Shown piece by piece: positions 1 to 12,323 of a DNA stretch of 64,000 nt. The position numbers and the translations under genes are program-made. Source of the stretch: Lamellibrachia satsuma (lineage: Eukaryota; Annelida; Polychaeta; Sabellida; Siboglinidae); the NCBI GenBank assembly GCA_033239005.1, contig BSQZ01000078.1, positions 1,583,542 to 1,647,541 on the forward strand, read 5' to 3'. Below the pieces are notes generated by a model. It was given only the letters and a program-made list of their open reading frames with translations, searched no databases and was not told the DNA's origin. The stretch's first letter is position 1. Every line of letters starts with the position of its first letter.

Positions 1-38
1 CAAACAACTACACACGCACGCACGCACGCACGCACGCG

Positions 39-71
<33 letters not shown>

Positions 72-78
72 GCACGCA

Positions 79-125
<47 letters not shown>
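1..125. repeat. CACG/CG/CA compound microsatellite
   Basis: Alternating CGCA, CG and CA runs with no other sequence. It is cut by the left edge of the window. Alternating purine-pyrimidine DNA of this kind can adopt Z-form. Confidence 0.97.
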
Positions 126-127
<2 letters not shown>

Positions 128-1160
128 CGAATACATATCTAGTGAGTCGTTCGCTCTACTCAGTCAACTCACATGACTCATTATTGTCGTAAATGCGACC
201 GTTCTGGCAAGATGGGAAATACAGGCTTCCTGCGAAATAAACGAAAACAAAGCGAAAACGAAAATATATAATTATTATCTATTTTAATATAGTTTTTAAC
301 GTTTGTCGTTTACCAAATTTCAAATATGTGTACGTCACTTTATTATGCGACAGAAAGATTAAACAGTACAGCAATGGTGCCGAAGTTGTTCTTCGTGTTA
401 CGTTCCAACACGTAACCACACATGATAAAATAACACACGCTCCCCGAATTAAGTTTATTCCACACACAGGCGCCAGCGTCGCTTTTTTGTGCATCACTTA
501 TTTCTCGCCACGTTGGCGGACCAAAACTTAACGTGGATACGTGGCTATTGTATTCTGTCATCTTCACCCAACTCACAACATCTATCATCACCACTACTCT
601 GCTTACTTACTTATGTTAGCCGCTTAACGTCGAAACGCGTTGGTCACTGTGTGTCTTGGCGTTTGTCAGATTAGCTCACTGAGCCTGGAGTTCTTAACCA
701 AGATATCTGAGAGAGAAAATGAATCTATAATGACAATCATTCCCATAATGGCTACAACTAGCGTCAGAGTAGAAATAATGGACTCAACTCTTCTTGAATC
801 TACAAAGTCTCGTCGTTGTTTTCGTAAAGTCATATTATTTATAAACAACATCTTGTCTAACATCTTGTTATGCACGACGGCCCAAAAGGTGTTTTAATGA
901 ACACCTTTTTTTTAAATATAATATGTTACCATCATCTGTTTAATTTGAATGTTTCACCCCCGAACATTATGATTGCATTACGCGCAGAACGGCCAGGTTG
1001 ATATTCATAAACAGATAATGGTCAAATTCTAAAAACAATTGGTCACTTAGAACACATGTGGGCAGTCAGGACGTTAGATTAGATATAGTCTATGCTACAT
1101 GACAAGATTTTACAATAAAAAAACCCGGTACATTTAAATATCTTGCCTCCTCCTGGTGCT
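126..1160. other. Intergenic, no gene seen
   Basis: AT-rich sequence with several short ORFs of no recognisable similarity. The last 120 bp (about 1008-1130) matches a second copy at 25772-25890 (B-type dispersed repeat). Confidence 0.6.
1008..1130 (+). repeat. Dispersed repeat B, copy 1
   Basis: Shares AACAGATAATGGTCA, then AACACAT-TGGGCAGTCA-GACGTTAGATT and TAGTCTAT in the same order with 25772-25890. Both copies are followed within a few hundred bases by a minisatellite. The element type is unknown. Confidence 0.7.
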
Positions 1161-1259
1161 GCGGACCCGGTCACTTTCTGGTGATGCGGACCCGATCACA
1201 TATATGTGCAGCGGACCCGGTCACCTCCATGTACTGCGGACTCGGTCACTTCCTGGTAT
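1161..1259. repeat. 25-bp minisatellite, 4 copies
   Basis: GCGGACCCGGTCAC-type cores start at 1161, 1186, 1211 and 1236, an exact 25-bp period with divergent spacers. Confidence 0.88.
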
Positions 1260-1264
1260 GTGCG

Positions 1265-1300
1265 GTGGGTGGGTGGGTGGGTGGGTGGGTGAGTGGGTGG
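1265..1300 (+). repeat. GGGT tetranucleotide repeat
   Basis: About nine GGGT/GAGT units in tandem. Four or more GGG runs separated by single bases fit the G-quadruplex pattern on the plus strand. Confidence 0.9.
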
Positions 1301-1625
1301 ATGCGCAGCACCACAGACGAGGCTGCCTGTCACTGCGTACTCCGGCAAGCATCCTATGTATCTTGAGCGTACATCCCGCGGTTATACAGTATGAATTAAA
1401 TAAAAATAGGGAGCACCGTCTCCGACAATTATTAAATAATGAAGTGACATGGAAGCGTGTATGGGGAGCGCCGTCCAATAGAAGTTCTGAATTCATAGAA
1501 ACTTAACGGTTTGGTGATACTTATTTTAAGACAATATTCGGCGTCCTCCGGCGTCTTCTTGGACCCGTCATTGTGTGTTATGATCGGGATTCAGCCTAAC
1601 GAACGTGAAATTTAACTTTGGTGCA

Positions 1626-1738
1626 ATGTCTACACCAACCAATGTCTACACCAACTAATGTCTACGCCAACCAATGTCTACACCAACCAATGTCTACACC
1701 AACCAATGTCTACACCAACCATTGTCTACACCAACCAA
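1626..1738. repeat. 16-bp minisatellite, 7 copies
   Basis: The unit ATGTCTACACCAACCA is repeated seven times with a few single-base changes. The flanks (1301-1625 and 1739-1929) show nothing recognisable. Confidence 0.95.
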
Positions 1739-1929
1739 TGAAATCCTTTGCTTCGTACATTCGGGACAGGAACTTTTGATCGGTGACCAATTATGACTGG
1801 CTTAACAATTTGACAAATGTCGGATGTATCCCGCTTTGATTGATCGGAATGCATAAACGCGAAACATCTGTCATTTAACAACTGGATAGTTCATAACCCT
1901 GAAACGTTGAACGCATACATCGAAATAGG

Positions 1930-3246
1930 AGTTAGCATGTCGTACTGGATGCTGGAGCTAGCATGTTGTAGTGGATGCTAGAGCTAGCGTGTCGTAGTGG
2001 ATACTAGAGCTAGCGTGTCGTAGTGGATACTAGAGCTAGCATGTCGTACTGGATACTAGAGCTAGCATGTCGTAGTGGATACTAGAGCTAGCGTGTCGTA
2101 GTGGGTACTAGAGCTAGCATGTCGTACTGGATACTAGAGCTAGCATGTCGTAGTGGATACTAGAGCTATCATGTCGTAGTGGATACTATAGCTATCATGT
2201 CGTAGTGGATACTAGAGCTAGCATGTTGTAGTGGATACCAGAGCTAGCATGTCGTACTGGATACCAGAGCTAGCATGTCGTAGTGGATACTAGAGCTAGC
2301 ATGTCGTAGTGGATACTAGAGCTAGCATGTCGTACTGGATGCTAGAGCTAGCATGTCGTACTGGATACTAGAGCTAGCATGTCTTACTGGATACTAGAGC
2401 TAGCATGTTGTAGTGGATACTAGAGCTGGCATGTCGTAGTGGATACTAGAGCTAGCATGTCGTAGTGGATACTAGAGCTGGCATGTTGTAGTGGATACTA
2501 GAGCTAGCATGTTGTAGTGGATACTAGAGCTGGCGTGTCGTACTGGATACTAGAGCTAGCGTGTCGTACTGGATACTAGAGCTGGCATGTCGTACTGGAT
2601 ACTAGAGCTGGCGTGTCGTACTGGATACTAGAGCTAGCATGTCGTAGTGGATACTAGAGCTAGCATGTCGTACTGGATACTAGAGCTAGCATGTCGTAGT
2701 GGATACTAGAGCTAGCATGTCGTAGTGGATACTAGAGCTAGCATGTTGTAGTGGATACTAGAGCTGGCGTGTCGTACTGGATACTAGAGCTAGCATGTCG
2801 TAGTGGATACTAGAGCTAGCATGTCGTACTGGATACTAGAGCTGGCGTGTCGTTCTGGATACTAGAGCTGGCATGTCGTAGTGGATACTAGAGCTGGCGT
2901 GTCGTACTGGATACTAGAGCTAGCATGTCGTACTGGATACTAGAGCTAGCATGTCGTACTGGATACTAGAGCTGGCATGTCGTAGTGGATACTAGAGCTA
3001 GCATGTCGTACTGGATACTAGAGCTAGCATGTCGTACTGGATACTAGAGCTAGCATGTCGTACTGGATACTAGAGCTAGCATGTCGTAGTGGATACTAGA
3101 GCTGGCATGTCGTAGTGGATACTAGAGCTGGCATGTCGTAGTGGATACTAGAGCTGGCATGTCGTAGTGGATACTAGAGCTGGCATGTCGTAGTGGATAC
3201 TAGAGCTGGCATGTCGTAGTGGATACTAGAGCTGGCATGTCGTAGT
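1930..3246. repeat. 26-bp minisatellite, about 50 copies
   Basis: A tandem array with core GAGCTAGCATGTCGTA followed by STGGATACTA, 26-bp period over 1.3 kb. Variant positions (TCG/TTG, GTA-C/G-TGG, AGCTAGC/AGCTGGC, CATG/CGTG) are interspersed. Near-identical units are locally clustered at the right end (seven AGCTGGCATGTCGTAGTGG units in a row), which suggests recent local amplification. The core matches the internal GAGCTAGCATG...GTGGATAC segment of dispersed family A, and the right flank matches the end of that family. Confidence 0.97.
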
Positions 3247-3305
3247 GTGTGCTGATAGAGTCTGAAACGAGCGAAAAGATCGAATTGATGAAGCAGCTTT
3301 AAATG
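3247..3305 (+). repeat. Family A dispersed repeat, 3' remnant
   Basis: Immediately right of the 26-bp array lies TCTGAAACGAGCGA ... ATCGAATTGATGAAG...TTTAAA. This corresponds to the TTCTGAAACGAGACGATG ... AATTGAGGAAGGACTTTTAA end found at 34010, 46800-46885 and 61810-61862. Confidence 0.6.
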
Positions 3306-3356
3306 CAAATAGTTTCCGGTATATCCACCAGCAGTGGAGTATCTAGGATCTCGCGT

Positions 3357-3615
3357 AGGGGGAGGCCAAAGGGGGAGGCCAAAGGGGGAGGCCAAAGGGG
3401 GAGGCCAAAGGGGGAGGCCAAAGGGGAGGCCAAAGGGGGAGGCCAAAGGGGAGGCCAAAGGGGGAGGCCAAAGGGGAGGCCAAAGGGGAGGCCAAAGGGG
3501 AGGCCAAAGGGGAGGCCAAAGGGGAGGCCAAAGGGGAGGCCAAAGGGGGAGGCCAAAGGGGGAGGCCAAAGGCGGAGGCCAAAGGGGGAGGCCAAAGGGG
3601 GAAGCCAAAGGGGGC
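3357..3615 (+). repeat. 12/13-bp G-rich minisatellite, about 20 copies
   Basis: GGAGGCCAAA units separated by three to five G, giving mixed 12- and 13-bp spacing. The strand is almost purely G/A and each unit has a run of three or more G, so G-quadruplex formation is plausible. The long ORFs across it on both strands are a by-product of the lack of stop triplets. Confidence 0.96.
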
Positions 3616-3903
3616 CAACTTAAATACGCCCCTGTCGACCAGAAGTTGGTATAGATGGAAACCAAACTAGTACAGTGTCGATACCCGTGCATTCGTAGGT
3701 CGCCACATCCTAACTAATCGTTTCCAACGAAATACTAACCCAAATCGAACATTTCTTGTGTCCAGCGCCTTGAAAAATGTCACACTCCACTAGATACAGA
3801 AACATCAAAATTCCCAAACAAAATAATTTTTTCTTGCAGTTTAAAAATCGGGAGATTTCTCGAGTGAATCGTACGCAAGATCGATTAAAATGCAAATAAT
3901 GGT

Positions 3904-4961
3904 TGATCCACCGTGGACAGTGGGGTCGGCGCGTGTGACGGGTAGCAGGCCGTAAAAACGGGTGATCCACCGTGGACAGTGGGGTCGGTGCGTGTGACGG
4001 GTAGCAGGCCGTAATAACGGGCGATCCACCGTGGACAGTAGGGTCGGCGCGTGTGACGGGTAGCAGGCCGTAAAAACGGGTGATCCACCGTGGACAGTGG
4101 GGTCGGTGCGTGTGACGGGTAGCAGGCCGTAATAACGGGCGATCCACCGTGGAGAGTGGGGTAGGCGCGTGTGACGGGTAGCAGGCCGTAATAACGGGCG
4201 ATCCACCGTGGACAGTGGGGTCGGTGCGTGTGACGGGTAGCAGGCCGTAAAAACGGGTGATCCACCGTGGACAGTGGGGTCGGTGCGTGTGACGGGTAGC
4301 AGGCCGTAATAACGGGCGATCCACCGTGGAGAGTGGGGTAGGCGTGTGTGACGGGTAGCAGGCCGTAATAACGGGCGATCCACCGTGGACAGCGGGGTCG
4401 GTGCGTGTGACGGGTAGCAGGCCGTAATAACGGGCGATCCACCGTGGACAGCGGGGTCGGTGCGTGTGACGGGTAGCAGGCCGTAATAACGGGCGATCCA
4501 CCGTGGACAGTGGGGTCGGTGCGTGTGACGGGTAGCAGGCCGTAATAACGGGCGATCCACCGTGGACAGTGGGGTAGGCGCGTGTGACGGGTAGCAGGCC
4601 GTAAAAACGGGCGATCCACCGTGGACAGTGGGGTCGGTGCGTGTGACGGGTAGCAGGCCGTAAAAACGGGTGATCCACCGTGGACAGTGGGGTCGGTGCG
4701 TGTGACGGGTAGCAGGCCGTAATAACGGGCGATCCACCGTGGACAGTGGGGTAGGCGCGTGTGACGGGTAGCAGGCCGTAATAACGGGCGATCCACCGTG
4801 GACAGTGGGGTCGGTGCGTGTGACGGGTAGCAGGCCGTAATAACGGGCGATCCACCGTGGACAGTGGGGTTGGTGCGTGTGACGGGTAGCAGGCCGTAAT
4901 AACGGGTGATCCACCGTGGACAGTGGGGTCGGTGCGTGTGACGGGTAGCAGGCCGTATTAA
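3904..4961. repeat. 59-bp minisatellite, 18 copies, with higher-order pattern
   Basis: Each unit carries GATCCACCGTGGACAGTGGG, then GT[C/A]GG[T/C]GCGTGTGACGGG and TAGCAGGCCGTAA[T/A]AACGGG. Three linked variant sites (TGATCC/CGATCC, TCGGTG/TAGGCG, AATAAC/AAAAAC) recur in a partly periodic order, so groups of units have been duplicated together. All three minus-strand frames are open through the array because the unit lacks stop triplets on that strand. This is a property of the unit and is not evidence of a protein. Confidence 0.97.
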
Positions 4962-5230
4962 CAACATAATGTAATTGCAATGATTCGAACCATCTGCAGC
5001 TTCTTCTCCGGCAGAAGACGCCTTTTCGATTTGTCGACGTTTCCGCCACACTTCTTTCGCGGAAATTAAACCTTGTGTTATGATGGATCATATCCGCACT
5101 CGGGTCGTGTCCGGACCCCCACGGATCTAATTCTTCTTGTCTTCCTGGCTCGGCATCCCATATGGTTTTCTCGTGTCCGACCCCGATCACCGATAACATG
5201 GATTTCTCGGATGACTGCTCTGAAGCATCT
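4962..5230. other. Intergenic, nothing recognised
   Basis: Moderately GC, CpG-containing sequence between two tandem arrays. No gene seen. Confidence 0.5.
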
Positions 5231-5311
5231 ACTTCCGGTATACACCCCTGTACTTCCGGTATACACCAATGTACTTCCGGTATACACCCCTGTACTTCCG
5301 GTATACTGGCA
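5231..5311. repeat. 21-bp minisatellite, 4 copies
   Basis: ACTTCCGGTATACACC starts at 5231, 5252, 5273 and 5294, with alternating CCTGT/AATGT spacers. It contains the ETS-like core ACTTCCGG in each unit. Confidence 0.93.
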
Positions 5312-6101
5312 ACTTGAAGGATTTGCTCTTACACGTAGAAGATGAATTAGAAGAAAAGAAGAAGAACATCCCTAATTGTTTGACTTATGATCTTTCCCAA
5401 AGACAACTGTCATAAGACAACATTGAATCCGTGGACAGCGTAAATGTAGCACACGCGGCGTGTACTGGGTATACCACAAAGACATGTGTTGATCATTGTT
5501 ATATAACCTGTTTTACAAAATATTGTTTATATGAATGGAATACGTCCGTTGAGTAAATAAATGCATTGCTTTTTTCTTGCATGTTAACAACACAGTATTT
5601 TTAAAACTGTAATATGCCAACCTATACTCTACTTGTATGGCCTGTATATTGCAATAGCGGCAAATTATCCTTTGTAAGATGGCTATAGATGGAAGACAGC
5701 GTCTTTGGCACTGGTACAATTTAAATGATTTTTTTTGTCAGATATATTAACTTTTATCTATAGTGAATATCAACATATTTCGAAACATATATTCATCAAA
5801 AAGAATACATTTCTATATCAAACATAAATTTGAAATGTAAGATAAACATTCTCGTCACATGATTTTTATTTGCTAGATCGCGATTATGCTCCACACCAGG
5901 GGCGCCACTGACCACTTCACCACTGCCACAACTTACTTTTGATGTGCAGATTATGCACATCTTTATTTCATTCGGTAACTCATATTTGTTGTCAAGTAGT
6001 CTTCTTGACAAAAAAACAGACACTGTAACTGTATACAACTGTGGACAGTGTCAGCATTGAAAATATGAAACTATATTACGTTACCAAAATTAATAGTCGT
6101 A

Positions 6102-6176
6102 TAACGGGTTGTAAACAACAATGACGTAACAGGTTGTAAACAACAATGACGTAACAGGTTGTAAACAACAATGACG
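6102..6176. repeat. 25-bp tandem repeat, 3 copies
   Basis: TAAC[G/A]GGTTGTAAACAACA units start at 6102, 6127 and 6152. The GTTGTAAACAAC core is nearly palindromic. Confidence 0.9.
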
Positions 6177-6217
6177 CTGCCCAGCCAACCATTTCTTTAT
6201 ACCACTTCGCAACTGTT

Positions 6218-6355
6218 CATTTTTAATTTATAATCTATAATTTATAATTTTTTAATTTATAACATTTTTAGTTTATAATCTATAATTTATAATTTTTTAA
6301 TTTATAAAATTTTTAATTTATAATCTATAATTTATAATTTTTAAATTTATAATAT
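6218..6355. repeat. AT-only tandem repeat
   Basis: About three copies of a unit made of TTTATAATCTATAATTTATA and flanking T-rich sequence. Almost no G or C over 130 bp. Confidence 0.85.
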
Positions 6356-8318
6356 AAGTAGTGGTAGCGGTGACACGTCGAGCCGCGCCATTGTCGGGGA
6401 GTTTGGGGCGCGGTAGAGGTTTTCGTCGCGGCGATGGCGTACTTTTCACGACAATCGCGTTACGTGTCGCGATTCTCTGATTACGTAGTAATGACAACAA
6501 CGCGACGACGCGGCTCCTCGTTAAGTGCGGCTTTATTTGTAGTGTATAAAAACTAAAAAAAATGAAGTAAAATAAGAATATAGCATTAATAAAACGAGAA
6601 AATGTGTAAATTACACAGATAAACCAAGAATTAGTGTCTGTCGGATGTCACACCTGTGTCTAACTTGTTATGCACTCGCGTAGTAATTCGCTGAAATAAC
6701 ACATAAAATTACTATTAGCGACCAGTTCACAGTCAGACGATACAATTAGAGCTGCCTCTCGATTACTGGCTGGTATAAAGTTAATGTGTGTAAATTAAAG
6801 TGTTACTTCATACTGACTGCCGCCATCTTTCGACTCGTGACAAATCTGATAGTTAAAGAGCAGCTCACGGTAAACAGTAAATTAGTATCCGTTTTTCTAT
6901 TCATGTTTGAAGCATCCACATTTGTTTTACAAATGGCGGCACTTCTAAGCATGATAATGCTATTCGGTACTGTAAAAAAAATCCCAAACAAACAGAACGG
7001 CAACGTTCGCTGTCCAAAAACAACGAACACATTTTGTTTTTAAGTCCTGCCGCGTCCACTCGCAGAAACTCGATATCGAAACGTGTTCTTGGGATCCCCT
7101 CCCACAATGCGAAAACATTTTAAATCATTAAGATCTCAAGTGTGCCAGTCTTTGTAGAAAATGTGCAATTGTTTCATAAAGAAGATAGCTGAGAAACGAA
7201 GGAGAAGCATGAAATATGACAAAATTGGCAAATTGACAGCGATGATGTTGCCGGTCCAGAGGCTGACATCGGACGGGAGGTTGCAGCCGATTGTACGGAC
7301 GACGCAATTGCAATCGATGGAGCGATCTATACTTTTCTTTAGCATAATAAAGCCAGCTTAATGCGTTTTAAATGTCTTAATACGTGTGAGTGCCTATATA
7401 TGTCTATACTGTACGTGTTTCGGAAGAAAGATCGCGATACTTATGATTCTAGAGACAATTCGCAGTAATTGATGCAATAAATTATGACTGTCCACGACAC
7501 TATTTTTACCACATAAAACTCGCAGCAATCCGACTCCAAATTTCCAGCGTAACCCAACACGGTGACTAAACCAGCGTAATGTTACTGACGGACGTCGTGA
7601 GGAATTCGCGTGACGTGCATGCGTGCTTGCGTGCAATTCGCTCGATTCTCGCGCGCAACAGATGTTCCTTTGGGCGGCAGCTCCAGGGCATGACACGTGT
7701 CACGCTGCATGCCGCCAACACGGGGTCACGTGTTAACGCGTGCATCCCCCGACCGCAACACGATGTTCCATTTCCGCAAGGATTTGAAGCCAGTGGCGCG
7801 GGCATCTCTCCTTCCATCCCCGGCAGCTGCGCAAACGTCATTGAGGAAACCACCCCTTCCTGACCGGAAGTGACGTGAACAGCTGGGGTGAATTCAGGTC
7901 GAAATCCACATTCCAACGATATAACGATACATATCATAATATCTATACTATAAAGTAGTTTGTGGGTGGGGATATTACGAAGAACGAAGACATTTATGTG
8001 GATGTTTGATAACGTAACCCAGAACATTATTTCGTAGTTACGTGCAATAATTGTTAGCAACGTATTTTCTACGATTGTTCCGAGTTATGTGATCTATACG
8101 TCACACGTCCACATAAGTTCGTACGTACGGTACGGTACGAACGCTCCGTGAAACCAGCAGTTGTACATGATTTTAGGGATGTGAAATTTCCACTGCCACC
8201 GAACTTGCCTAGACAGTGGTGGAAGTAATAAGCTCTTGAAGTGACTGCCTCTTGTCCCGAGCAACGGCCGGGTGACTCGTATCTTATAACTGAAGACATT
8301 CGTTACCTATTAAAGAAT

Positions 8319-8404
8319 TCACACACGCACGCGCGCATGCACGCACGCACGCACGCACGCATGCCCGCACGCAAGCACGCACGCGCGCGCCCACACGCAC
8401 ACAA
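8319..8404. repeat. CACG/CGCG microsatellite
   Basis: Imperfect CGCA tetranucleotide run with CGCG and CCCG interruptions. Confidence 0.93.
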
Positions 8405-10810
<2,406 letters not shown>

Positions 10811-10831
10811 TTATATATATACATATATATA

Positions 10832-10864
<33 letters not shown>

Positions 10865-10869
10865 ATATC

Positions 10870-10902
<33 letters not shown>

Positions 10903-10920
10903 ATATGTATATATATATAA
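10811..10920. repeat. TA/TATC/GTGT microsatellite
   Basis: TA-dominated dinucleotide repeat with ATCTAT and a GTGTGTGTGT interruption, the same layout as the 8783 tract. A poly-G run follows at 10951-10960. Confidence 0.95.
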
Positions 10921-11289
10921 TTGCAACGAATATGATGCGTATGGTGGAGGCGGGGGGGGGGGTGGGCATTATTGAGATTTTACAAGTGCATGCACCCACC
11001 AACCGATAATTAAAAATCACTAGAGGGAAACTCAGACTGTTTACACCGGTATCACCCCGTGTGGCTCCAATTGTCCCCCGGGTGCTCACATGTCCCCGAA
11101 TAGTCCACCCTTTCACGGGAACCCACTCAGCAATACACCCCATCGCAACAATGCTTAGAAACGTATCATTTCATCGAACGTAGAAGCCCCGAGCGTCTCC
11201 TACGGCCGCGGACTTTATCGCCGAGTCACGCTACGTTAAATAGCGCGCATCAATCACGACCACAGACGCGAAACGTTGCGTAGAAACAA
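10921..11289. other. Flank, nothing recognised
   Basis: Starts with a G-rich run (10948-10965) and otherwise shows no recognisable gene, repeat or signal. It lies beyond the candidate Meis poly(A) signal. Confidence 0.4.
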
Positions 11290-11295
11290 TTTATT
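11290..11295 (-). terminator. Candidate polyadenylation signal AATAAA
   Basis: TTTATT on the plus strand gives AATAAA on the minus strand, 4.1 kb downstream of the Meis stop. It is the first canonical hexamer found by eye in that direction. There is no transcript evidence, and a hexamer is expected by chance at this spacing. Confidence 0.25.
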
Positions 11296-11448
11296 GCCGT
11301 TCCAGATGTAAATACAGACAACCGCTGTACAACCACGGGTGTAAAATGAAAACAAAACTATACACGATTAGAAACATGTCGATAGCATTATGATAAACGT
11401 GCCCGATGACAAAATATAGACAGGAGAATACCAGACACATACATAAAC

Positions 11449-11449
11449 A

Positions 11450-11484
<35 letters not shown>

Positions 11485-11511
11485 GCACACACACACACAC
11501 ACACACACACG
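11449..11511. repeat. CACG/CA compound microsatellite
   Basis: About nine CGCA units followed by about ten CA units. Confidence 0.95.
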
Positions 11512-12083
11512 ATGTCGTCAACAGTCAACACGGTGCCGCTCGCTGAATGCAACAATTGCCTAGATCGTCGTCTCGCCGTAACCCACGCGCGTATTGCCTA
11601 CGGAAGTTGTACAGGTGAACGTGAAGTTTTGTGCAATGAGTCGGGCTCCCGGATTGAACCTTGGGTGGGACGTATAAACCAAATACGTGTCAGTGCAATA
11701 TACAGTGAACCAAACCGAAACGAATTCCACGACAGCGCAACCTCAAGATATGAGTCGAATTTCTCGACAATTCCGCGTGTCCGGAGCGACTTAGTACTAC
11801 ATTCGTTCGCGACGTCAACTTCAAGTATTCCGTGCTAGAAACGAGACGAACGACCAAACACCACTTTTCATGTTTCGCCGTTATTTACTAAGTACACGTT
11901 AAGTGCCCGACTGAATGGGTGAATCGACGAAGAGATAACGTTGCTAAAGTGGCAGTGCCTTAATAACACGGGAGCATTTTACTGGGACTATCGGGCAAAT
12001 ATATTACCCCTTTGTTGAGAAACCACGCACGACTTCTCTTGTGGAGACGGAATATAAAAATACACACAACGGCTGTTAGTGTT

Positions 12084-12323
12084 ACGATGGGTGGGCTGCC
12101 GGTACGATGGGTGGGCTGCCGGTACGATGGGTGGGCGGCCGGTACGATGGGTGGGCGGCCGATACGATGGGTGGGCTGCCGGAACGATGGGTGGGCGGCC
12201 GATACGATGGGTGGGCTGCCGGTACGATGGGTGGGCTGCCGATACGATGGGTGGGCTGCCGATACGATGGGTGGGCTGCCGGTGCGATGGGTGGGCTGCC
12301 GGTACGATGGGTGGGCTGCCGAT
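12084..12323. repeat. 20-bp minisatellite, 12 copies
   Basis: Unit ACGATGGGTGGGCTGCCGGT with an exact 20-bp period (starts 12084, 12104 ... 12304). Variants are CTGCC/CGGCC and GGT/GAT/GGA. Each unit has two GGG runs on the plus strand. If the Meis 3' UTR extends this far, the array would be transcribed as its C-rich complement. Confidence 0.97.

Larger units (their letters stand above)
5312..8318. other. Intergenic with two small repeats
   Basis: AT-rich and then CpG-rich sequence. A 25-bp unit (GGTTGTAAACAACAATGACG core) is repeated three times at 6102-6176. A roughly 46-bp AT-only unit (TTTAATTTATAATCTATAAT core) is repeated about three times at 6218-6355. A CAAATGGCGGC motif resembling a YY1 site lies at 6930-6940. 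Short ORFs are present without recognisable similarity. Confidence 0.55.

Noticed and set aside
1930..3246. CRISPR-like array
   Set aside because: The units are contiguous with no unique spacers and the genome is clearly eukaryotic. The same holds for the 59-bp and 30-bp arrays.
3710..5199. Three long overlapping minus-strand ORFs (381-452 codons) encoding a TACYPSHAPTPLSTVD-type repeat protein
   Set aside because: They arise because the 59-bp unit has no stop triplet on that strand. With a period not divisible by three, all frames read the same peptide cycle. The ends are arbitrary, and there is no splice, promoter or homology support.
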